Under the pieces are notes generated by a model. That model made no database searches, was not told the origin of the DNA, and was given only the letters and a program-made list of their open reading frames with translations. From an uncultured bacterium (GTDB lineage Bacteria > Actinomycetota > Coriobacteriia > Coriobacteriales > Coriobacteriaceae), in NCBI GenBank assembly GCA_905216045.1, contig CAJMSL010000053.1:1-11397 (forward strand): a stretch of 11,397 nt of DNA, written 5' to 3'. Every line of letters starts with the position of its first letter. The stretch's first letter is position 1. The position numbers were made by a program, and so were the translations under genes. This document shows, in pieces, positions 1-5,556 of the stretch.

Positions 1-46
1 CTTCGGTCCCAAATAGGCGAGCGCGCTCTTTGAGAAGTACTGTTGC

Positions 47-2149
47 GTGGACGAAGTCAGCGCGCATGCCGATGAGGGCAAGGGCAAGATGGGCGAGAAC
101 CTGCGTGCACACATCGATGACGCACTACTGAGCCGCAAGGTTGCGACAATTCGCACCGATGCGCCCGTCGAGCTCGACTTTGAGGCGACGTCCTTCCCGG
201 CGTTTTCTGCCGATGAGGTTTCCGCGGCGCTGGGTACGCTTGGTATCACCGCCATGCAGAACCGTTTCTTGGCGCTGATCGGCGGCGAGGGCGGGGCTGC
301 TGCCTCCAGTGTGTTTGAGATACCTGCTATGGTTCGCGCAGCCGCCGGCGATGCCGACGCGCTTGGTGCCGTTGCGACTGAGGTCTCCCGCGCGATTGAT
401 GCCGGCGAGTGGGTCGCCGCCGTGGTGGACGACGACAAGGAAGAGGGCGCGCTCTTTGGGCTGACGCGCACGCTGTGGTTGGCGACGTCCAAGGGCCTGT
501 TCGCGCTCGAGGAGGGCGACAGCTGTGCGGCGGCTGAGGTTGAGGGCTTCAACTTCGCTCACGGTGTGATCGCCGGCGTGCTTGCGCGCCTGTTTATGGA
601 GGGCCGCGTGGCGAGCCCGGATACGAAAGCGCTGCTGCACGAGCTTTCGCCCATCGATTCTTCTGAGCCCGAGCTCATGGATCCGCTCGCTGCCGATTCC
701 ACGCGTATCTTCGATACCGTGGTCGCTGCCTATCTGCTGGATTCCGATCGCTCCGAGTTCGATGAGGCATATCTGGCCGATACCTATCTGCAGATGGCGT
801 TGCCTGCGGCGCGCGGTGCAGAGGGTGCTGGTGAGGACGCTCCGGCGCCTGCCGCCCGTACTGCGGCTCTGACGCTGGCGCTCGTGGCGCCGTTGCGCGA
901 GTGCATGGCCCGTGAGAACGCCGCCAACGTGTTCGATGGCATCGAGATGCCGCTCGTTCCGGTACTTGCCAAGATGGAGCGCGCGGGCATGCTCGTGGAC
1001 CCCGACCGCCTGCACAGTCTGTCCGAGGGTCTGGCGACCCAGATCACCGAGGTCGAACGAAGCATTCGCGACCTTGCCGGTGACGAGACCTTTAACATCG
1101 GCAGCCCCATGCAACTTTCGCATGTGCTCTTTGATGTGATGGGCCTTCCGACCAAGGGTCTCAAAAAGACCAAGCGCGGTTACTATTCGACCAATGCCAA
1201 GGTACTGAGTGATCTTGCCCGTGACCACGAGATTGTTCGTTTGATCTTAGACTGGCGCGAGAAGTCCAAGATCAAGTCAACCTATCTGGACACGTTGGGC
1301 CCGCTGCGCCGCGGTGACGGTCGTGTGCACACCACGTACAACCAGACCATCACCGCGACGGGGCGTCTGTCTTCGAGCGACCCTAATCTGCAAAACATTC
1401 CGACGCGCTCGGAGCTGGGGCGTACCGTCAAGACGGCGTTTTCGGCAGGCGAGGGAAGCGTCTTTTTGGCGGTGGACTACTCGCAGATCGAGCTGCGTCT
1501 GCTGGCACATCTCTCGGGTGACGAGCACTTGGTGCGCGCCTTTAACGAGGGCGAGGACTTCCATGCCGAGACGGCGGCGCGCGTGTTTGGTGTGCCGGTG
1601 TCCGAGGTAACGCCCGACCTGCGCAGTCGCGCCAAGGCCGTGAACTTTGGCATCGTGTATGGCCAGCAGGCCTACGGCCTGTCGCAGTCGCTGCATATCT
1701 CGATGGCCGAGGCGCGCGACATGATCGACCGCTACTACGAGGCCTATCCGGGCGTGCGCACGTTCCTCGACAACGTGGTGGCGCGTGCTAAGCAGACGGG
1801 CTACGCCGAGACCATGTACGGCCGCAGACGCCATATTCCCGAGCTCAAGGCCAAAAATCCGCAGCTTCGCGGCTTTGGCGAACGCACGGCCATGAACCAC
1901 CCCATGCAGGGCACCGCGGCCGACATCATCAAGATCGCCATGGCCCGCGTAAGCCGCCGCTTGGAAGAAGAGGGCTTTGCCGCCCACATGATCCTGCAGG
2001 TACACGACGAACTGGACTTTGAGTGCCCCGTCGACGAAGTCGAGCGCCTCACCGCCATGGTCCGTGACGTCATGGAGCACGTCGTAGACCTACGCGTACC
2101 CCTAATCGCCGAAGCCAGCACCGGCATAACCTGGGCCGACGCGAAATAG
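47..2149 (+). CDS. polA: DNA polymerase I, 3' portion (5' end outside window, in-frame stop at 14-16)
   Basis: This is the polymerase of Okazaki-fragment processing and gap repair. The first ~40 residues (KGKMGENL, ALLSRKVATIRTDAP) match the end of the 5'-nuclease domain. Residues about 50-290 form a 3'-5' exonuclease-like domain without recognisable catalytic acidic residues. Residues about 300-700 are the polymerase domain: motif A DYSQIELR with D477, motif B (O-helix) RSRAKAVNFGIVYG with K530, F534 and Y538, and motif C HDE at 653-655. These catalytic residues are intact. Family members are about 850-930 aa, so about 200 N-terminal residues are missing. The given start is the first GTG after a TAG at 14-16. 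The frame is open from 17, and codons 17-46 also read like Pol I (ASALFEKY), so GTG 47 is probably not a natural start. No good ribosome binding site precedes it. The cause is either a split gene or sequence error near a contig end. Identity is certain; the 5' end is not. Confidence 0.93.
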   Translation: MDEVSAHADEGKGKMGENLRAHIDDALLSRKVATIRTDAPVELDFEATSFPAFSADEVSAALGTLGITAMQNRFLALIGGEGGAAASSVFEIPAMVRAAAGDADALGAVATEVSRAIDAGEWVAAVVDDDKEEGALFGLTRTLWLATSKGLFALEEGDSCAAAEVEGFNFAHGVIAGVLARLFMEGRVASPDTKALLHELSPIDSSEPELMDPLAADSTRIFDTVVAAYLLDSDRSEFDEAYLADTYLQMALPAARGAEGAGEDAPAPAARTAALTLALVAPLRECMARENAANVFDGIEMPLVPVLAKMERAGMLVDPDRLHSLSEGLATQITEVERSIRDLAGDETFNIGSPMQLSHVLFDVMGLPTKGLKKTKRGYYSTNAKVLSDLARDHEIVRLILDWREKSKIKSTYLDTLGPLRRGDGRVHTTYNQTITATGRLSSSDPNLQNIPTRSELGRTVKTAFSAGEGSVFLAVDYSQIELRLLAHLSGDEHLVRAFNEGEDFHAETAARVFGVPVSEVTPDLRSRAKAVNFGIVYGQQAYGLSQSLHISMAEARDMIDRYYEAYPGVRTFLDNVVARAKQTGYAETMYGRRRHIPELKAKNPQLRGFGERTAMNHPMQGTAADIIKIAMARVSRRLEEEGFAAHMILQVHDELDFECPVDEVERLTAMVRDVMEHVVDLRVPLIAEASTGITWADAK

Positions 2150-2183
2150 GAAAGTAACCACAGTTCCAAAGTAACCAAAAGCA

Positions 2184-2220
2184 GAAGGGGGCTCCTTGCC
2201 AACAAGGAGCCCCCTTCGTT
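2184..2220 (+). terminator. Intrinsic terminator after polA
   Basis: A perfect 15-bp stem (2184-2198 with 2203-2217) closes on a CCAA loop, 35 bases after the polA stop codon. It is followed by GTTCAATT, a weak T-tract. The long GC-rich stem directly after a gene end makes a terminator the natural reading. Confidence 0.85.
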
Positions 2221-2254
2221 CAATTAAATTCAGCCTAAGTATCTAGACACTCAA

Positions 2255-2449
2255 GACGCCATCTTGGCGGCAGGTAAGTAAACCTAGGGCCTGGCCGGGC
2301 GGCACGGGTTAACTTTTCGTAGATTCCGCACGCAAAGAAAGCCACTTAATGTGGCTTTCGTCTTGCGCAGGACCTGACCGAGCGAAAAGTTAACCCGTGC
2401 CGCCCGGCCAGGCCCGATGGGACGGCTACCGAGCCGCCAAGATGGCGTC
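2255..2449. repeat. 195-bp nested inverted repeat between convergent polA and HAD gene
   Basis: Three tiers of self-complementarity are visible. The outer arms are 17 bp, identical (2255-2271 and 2433-2449). The middle arms are 33 bp, identical (2287-2319 and 2383-2415). The centre is a 5-bp stem (2331-2335/2363-2367) and a 9-bp hairpin, GAAAGCCAC / GTGGCTTTC with loop TTAAT (2337-2359). The right outer arm is the coding sequence for the last residues (DAILAA) of the HAD phosphatase, and the left arm carries the same codons on the + strand. The 15- and 17-base segments between tiers also look related. This suggests an inverted duplication of the gene's 3' end. The central hairpin, read on the minus strand, could end HAD transcription. 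Confidence 0.85.
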
Positions 2450-3253
2450 GATGAGCGTCAGTACGCCCCCGTCGTTGTTGCTCGGAATGCGCCACTTAGC
2501 ATGCGCGTTCATATGCTCCTCGGCATTGTCCACGATAAAGCTGTGACCGACGCGCTCCAGCATGGGGATGTCGTTGTAGGTGTCGCCCACGGCGGCAGCA
2601 TCGGCAATATCGATGCCCAGGTGCTCGCACAGGTGAGCGACGCCGGCGCCCTTGTCGACGCCCAGGTTCATAAAGTCGATCCACTCGCGCCCAGCGTTGG
2701 TGACGTAGAGTTTGTCCGAGAACTCGGGGCTATAGGTCTCGCGGAAAGCGGGCTCGGCGTCGTAGCCGGGGAAGAAGACCGAAATCTTGTTGGACTCGAA
2801 ATCAATGCCCTCAAAGCTGTCTACGTAGTTGATTGTGTTGTAGTAGACGCTGATCTCGTCGTGGTATTGATGGTCGCGGGCAAGCACGTAGAACTCGTCG
2901 AAGCAGCACAGGACGGGGACAGCGCGAGGATCCTCCGAGGCACGGTTCAAGACCTGCTGATACAGCTCCACGTCAATATTGCTCTTATAGATATAGCTGC
3001 CGCGATAGATCACGCAAGCTCCGTTGTCGGGACAAAAGGCGAGGCGGTTCTTGATGCCCTCGAACATCTCCTCGAGCTTGGGGGCGGGACGTCCGCTGGC
3101 GGGGCAGAATACGATGCCGGCGTCGGCGAGCTTGTCCAGACGCTCGTCGAGACCCTGGGGCAGCACACGCTCGTCGGTCAGCAGCGTCTTGTCCATATCG
3201 ACGGCGAGAATCTTAATGTTGCCGATGTTGGCGTCCGATTCGTAAGTTTGCAT
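2426..3253 (-). CDS. Cof-type HAD-superfamily (IIB) hydrolase
   Basis: This is a predicted soluble Mg-dependent phosphatase of 275 aa, the normal length for Cof/YidA-like proteins, which mostly act on sugar phosphates and related small phosphate esters. The four HAD motifs are present: I, DMDKT with nucleophile D19 and acid D21; II, PASGRP with S53; III, K201 in VDKGAG; IV, GDTYND at 223-228. The large insert between motifs II and III is the C2-type cap of subfamily IIB. The ATG at 3253 is preceded on the minus strand by GAAAGGCG about 7 bases upstream, a reasonable ribosome binding site. The gene is transcribed alone, divergently from argG. Its last six codons lie inside the outer arm of the long inverted repeat at 2255-2449. 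The substrate cannot be inferred from the sequence. Confidence 0.9.
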   Translation of the reverse strand: MQTYESDANIGNIKILAVDMDKTLLTDERVLPQGLDERLDKLADAGIVFCPASGRPAPKLEEMFEGIKNRLAFCPDNGACVIYRGSYIYKSNIDVELYQQVLNRASEDPRAVPVLCCFDEFYVLARDHQYHDEISVYYNTINYVDSFEGIDFESNKISVFFPGYDAEPAFRETYSPEFSDKLYVTNAGREWIDFMNLGVDKGAGVAHLCEHLGIDIADAAAVGDTYNDIPMLERVGHSFIVDNAEEHMNAHAKWRIPSNNDGGVLTLIDAILAAR

Positions 3254-3288
3254 AAAAATGCGCCTTTCGTTTCGAGATTGTTTCAGAC

Positions 3289-3294
3289 GTTATA
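3289..3294 (-). promoter_or_regulatory. Possible -10 element for the HAD gene
   Basis: On the minus strand TATAAC matches the -10 consensus at five of six positions, about 36 bases upstream of the start codon. No convincing -35 is found at the usual distance, so this is a weak call. Confidence 0.3.
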
Positions 3295-3330
3295 ACCATC
3301 AACTAGTAGTCGAGCGTATTTTCGCAGGAA

Positions 3331-3348
3331 TGGTGCGTATTTGCACCA
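3331..3348. promoter_or_regulatory. Dyad TGGTGC-N6-GCACCA, operator candidate
   Basis: Two perfect 6-base inverted half-sites are separated by GTATTT. They lie in the divergent HAD/argG intergenic region, about 50 bases upstream of the predicted leader promoter. The spacing is helical-turn sized, as for a dimeric repressor. It does not match the ARG-box consensus that I know, so no regulator is named. Confidence 0.35.
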
Positions 3349-3396
3349 CGCTTCACAAAGTAATGAAAAAACTTTTCAGAAATTTGAATTTGTCGC

Positions 3397-3424
3397 TTGT
3401 GCCGCGGGCACTTTAGCGTAATAT
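3397..3424 (+). promoter_or_regulatory. Predicted promoter of the argG leader transcript
   Basis: TAATAT (3419-3424) is a good -10. TTGTGC (3397-3402) is a mediocre -35, 16 bases away. The spacer overlaps a short dyad, GTGCC-GCG-GGCAC (3399-3411), which could be an operator. Transcription would start near 3431, giving a leader of about 95 bases before the leader-peptide start at 3528. The surrounding sequence is markedly AT-rich compared with the genes. Confidence 0.45.
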
Positions 3425-3527
3425 AGCGACCATCGAAAACGGAGACGGAAAAACAACCGCTTACCGAGTAAAAGGTACCGTTTACGATATTTGAATTGCG
3501 CCCGGCGATACGTGAAAGGAGAGGCAG

Positions 3528-3602
3528 ATGCAGTTCGTAAAGATCATCACCACTGCAGACAATGCCATCCGACGCCAGCGCGCAATTTCCCGACGACGAT
3601 AA
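3528..3602 (+). CDS. Putative arginine-rich leader peptide of argG (24 aa)
   Basis: A short ORF starts at ATG 3528 and stops at TAA 3600-3602. It has one of the best ribosome binding sites in the window: AGGAG at 3517-3521, six bases before the ATG. Its last ten residues are RRQRAISRRR, six arginines in ten codons, ending in three consecutive CGA codons just before the stop. Four of the six Arg codons are CGA, whereas the neighbouring genes mostly use CGC and CGT. It lies 205 bases upstream of argG on the same strand and is followed by hairpins and a T-run. This is the anatomy of amino-acid attenuator leader peptides such as TrpL or HisL, here with arginine codons before an arginine gene. The function is inferred; the peptide is too short for homology. 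Confidence 0.65.
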   Translation: MQFVKIITTADNAIRRQRAISRRR

Positions 3603-3713
3603 CAATCGTCTCTGTCCGCATGGGGCGAATTGCCTCAACAGAGTCATTTTGAGGTCGTTGGGTTTTAGCACGACATTGCTGCATGTTTCTAGGGCATGTA
3701 TGTGCTGATTTTT
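3589..3713 (+). promoter_or_regulatory. Putative transcription attenuator upstream of argG
   Basis: Competing pairings follow and overlap the leader peptide. (1) CCCGACGA at 3589-3596, containing Arg codons, can pair with TCGTTGGG at 3655-3662. (2) GTCGT at 3654-3658 can instead pair with ACGAC at 3670-3674. (3) AGCAC and ACAT (3667-3676) can pair with ATGT and GTGCT (3696-3706), followed by ATTTTT at 3708-3713. Structure 3 looks like the terminator, structure 2 would sequester its left arm, and structure 1 would block structure 2. Additional local hairpins are possible at 3595-3610 and 3610-3643. A ribosome stalled on the Arg codons would mask the left arm of structure 1 and so favour readthrough into argG. 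The stems were found by eye; no energies were computed. Confidence 0.5.
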
Positions 3714-3807
3714 GCTATTTAACCTGATATTGCACGGTATATGACCTTGAAATGACTTGCAACTGACCGATGTTCTAACTAGCTACCAAGGGCGAAAGGA
3801 AACAGCC

Positions 3808-5034
3808 ATGAGCAAGGAAAAAGTCGTTCTCGCATATTCCGGTGGTCTTGATACATCCGTATGTGTCAAGTGGCTCCAGGACGAGAAGAATCTCGATGTC
3901 GTTTGCGTCTGCGGCAACGTGGGCCAGGAAGAGACCGGACTGGATGCCAAGAAGCAGAAGGCGCTCGACCTGGGCGTTCTCGATTGCCAGGTGCTCGACC
4001 TGCGCGACGAGTTCTCCGATGAGTTCCTGACCAAAGCCATCGCAGCAAACTCCATGTACGAGAACAAGTATCCGCTGCTCTCCGCCCTGTCTCGCCCGCT
4101 GCTTGCCAAGAAGCTTGTTGAGGTCGCCCACGAGTTTGGCGCGACCTACGTCGCCCACGGCTGCACCGGCAAGGGTAACGACCAGGTTCGTTTTGAGGCT
4201 GCCGTCAAGGCCCTCGACCCTGAGCTCAAGGTTATCGCCCCGGTGCGCGAGTGGGATCTGAAGTGCCGTCCCGACGAGGTCGCCTATGCCCACGCCCACA
4301 ACGTGCCGGTTCCCGAGGGTGCCAACGATAACCCCTACTCCATCGACGACAACCTGTGGGGTCGCGCCATCGAGTGCGGTCACCTGGAGGACCCTTGGAA
4401 TGCGCCGCTCGATGACGCTTGGGTTATGACCAAGAACCCCGAGGACACGCCTGACGCCCCGACCTATACCGAGATCGAGTTTGAGGCCGGCAAGCCTGTC
4501 GCCGTCGACGGCAAGAAGATGAAGCTCTCCGAGATCGTCATCGCCCTCAACAAGATTTCGGGCGACAACGGCTTTGGCCGTCTTGACCTGGTCGAGGATC
4601 GTCTGGTGGGCCTTAAGAGCCGCGAGTGCTATGAGGTTCCCGGCGCCCTGACGCTCATTACCGCCCACAAGGCGCTCGAGGACATCTGCGTCGAGGGCGA
4701 CCTGCTCAAGACCAAGATCAAGCTCGAGCAGGATTGGGCCACCGCCGTGTGCAACGGCCAGTGGTACAGCCCGCTCAAATACGCGCTCGACGCCGTTATG
4801 GCCGATACCCAGAAGTTCGTGACCGGCACTGTCCGTCTGAAGTTCTTTAAGGGCAACTGCCATGTCGTCGGCCGCAAGAGCCCCTTCAGCCTCTACGACT
4901 ACGGTCTGGCTACCTACGACCGCGACACCACGTTTGACGAGAAGGCCAGCGCCGGCTTTATCGAGATCGATACGCTGTCGCTCAAGACGTGGGCAAAGGT
5001 CCAGGGCCCCAGCTCTGCTGCCGCCCAGGCCTAG
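3808..5034 (+). CDS. argG: Argininosuccinate synthase
   Basis: This enzyme condenses citrulline and aspartate with ATP to argininosuccinate, the penultimate step of arginine synthesis, in the cytosol. The protein is 408 aa, the family's usual size. The N-terminal PP-loop is AYSGGLDTS (residues 9-17), binding ATP. HGCTGKGNDQVRFE (117-130) is the second family signature, and NPYSIDDNLWG follows at about 175-185. ATG 3808 is chosen because AAAGGA lies seven bases upstream and the product starts directly before the PP-loop strand (MSKEKVVLAYSGG). The upstream in-frame start at 3757 would add 17 residues outside the family pattern. The gene is preceded by a 24-codon arginine-rich ORF and attenuator-like structures, and is followed by argH 522 bases downstream on the same strand. 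Confidence 0.97.
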   Translation: MSKEKVVLAYSGGLDTSVCVKWLQDEKNLDVVCVCGNVGQEETGLDAKKQKALDLGVLDCQVLDLRDEFSDEFLTKAIAANSMYENKYPLLSALSRPLLAKKLVEVAHEFGATYVAHGCTGKGNDQVRFEAAVKALDPELKVIAPVREWDLKCRPDEVAYAHAHNVPVPEGANDNPYSIDDNLWGRAIECGHLEDPWNAPLDDAWVMTKNPEDTPDAPTYTEIEFEAGKPVAVDGKKMKLSEIVIALNKISGDNGFGRLDLVEDRLVGLKSRECYEVPGALTLITAHKALEDICVEGDLLKTKIKLEQDWATAVCNGQWYSPLKYALDAVMADTQKFVTGTVRLKFFKGNCHVVGRKSPFSLYDYGLATYDRDTTFDEKASAGFIEIDTLSLKTWAKVQGPSSAAAQA

Positions 5035-5076
5035 CGCCTCCTTCCCTTGGTATCCGCGCGGCCCATCCGCGTGATA

Positions 5077-5112
5077 CATAACGGGCGCACGGGGTCCCTA
5101 CCTTTCGTTATG
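5077..5112. repeat. 7-bp inverted repeat after argG
   Basis: CATAACG (5077-5083) and CGTTATG (5106-5112) are exact inverted copies 22 bases apart. No T-run follows, so this is not a convincing terminator. It could be a weak hairpin or a protein site. Confidence 0.35.
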
Positions 5113-5167
5113 CTTGCTGACACTTCTTAACATCGGTGGCCCCTACGTTCCGCCCGCATATATGATG

Positions 5168-5220
5168 CCGCGTCTGCGGCTGAGTCCGTGCCCCGCCGGG
5201 GTTGTCCGGCGGGGCTCCTT
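5168..5220 (+). terminator. GC-rich hairpins between argG and argH, possible terminator
   Basis: A small hairpin, CCGC-GTCT-GCGG, at 5168-5179 is followed by a 10-bp perfect stem, GCCCCGCCGG with CCGGCGGGGC (5190-5199 and 5206-5215), with a six-base loop. The tail TCCTTCTATC is only partly T-rich. It may end argG transcription or act as a leader structure for the genes downstream; the sequence does not decide. Confidence 0.55.
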
Positions 5221-5267
5221 CTATCAATTTGGCGGCTCTGCGCCTATATATATGAGGAGTATCCATT

Positions 5268-5438
5268 ATGTTCAATGCTATCGCGCATGCTTTACTTGCC
5301 CTCGCGCCCGAGTTCGATGCTGCAAGGGTCGAGGACGTCCCTATGAGCCTGAAGGCCTGGATCGATGGTTCGCAGGGCAACATCCGGAGGGAGACGTTGG
5401 GCGCCAAGTGCATGGCGCGTCACTTCTTTGCAAATTAG
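5268..5438 (+). CDS. Possible small protein of 56 aa between argG and argH
   Basis: An ORF runs from ATG 5268 to TAG 5436-5438. GAGGAG lies eight bases upstream of the ATG in an AT-rich, accessible stretch (TATATATATGAGGAG). Most codons end in G or C like the flanking genes, except at the two ends, which supports real coding. The product begins MFNAIAHALLALAPEFDAAR and contains LKAWIDGSQG and a basic patch (IRRE). It has no signal peptide, clear transmembrane segment or domain that I recognise. It is followed by argH 118 bases later. It could be an unannotated small protein, a translated leader of argH, or chance. I do not assign a function. Confidence 0.4.
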   Translation: MFNAIAHALLALAPEFDAARVEDVPMSLKAWIDGSQGNIRRETLGAKCMARHFFAN

Positions 5439-5556
5439 CTACATGGCTCCGCACACGGTGGGGAATGTGTAAAACTAGCGGTTGAAAAATCGCTTTAGCG
5501 ATATGGCGCATTGCTTTGGGCGCTTGTTTTGGTATTTGATGAAAGGGGACGGTTCC

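Noticed and set aside
3303..3671. 122-codon minus-strand ORF in the gap between the HAD gene and argG
   Set aside because: Its product resembles no family, is rich in rare-looking composition, and overlaps on the opposite strand the predicted leader promoter, leader peptide and terminator, which explain the region better.
3676..3702. ARG-box for ArgR at the repeated GCATGT words
   Set aside because: The two GCATGT words are in direct rather than inverted orientation and are better explained as part of the terminator-like stem.
3757..3807. Upstream extension of argG
   Set aside because: It lacks a good ribosome binding site and adds residues not seen in the family; AAAGGA correctly precedes ATG 3808.
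3430..3807. T-box or metabolite riboswitch upstream of argG
   Set aside because: I found no T-box antiterminator core (GGGTGG-ACCGCG type) and no familiar riboswitch motif; the Arg-rich ORF gives a simpler explanation.
3775..5079. 434-codon ORF antisense to argG
   Set aside because: Long antisense frames are common opposite GC-rich genes. The sense strand carries all argininosuccinate synthase signatures, and the antisense product is low-complexity and unrecognisable.
5114..5485. 123-codon plus-strand ORF between argG and argH
   Set aside because: There is no ribosome binding site and it translates through the GC hairpins. A better-supported ORF in another frame (5268-5438) overlaps it.
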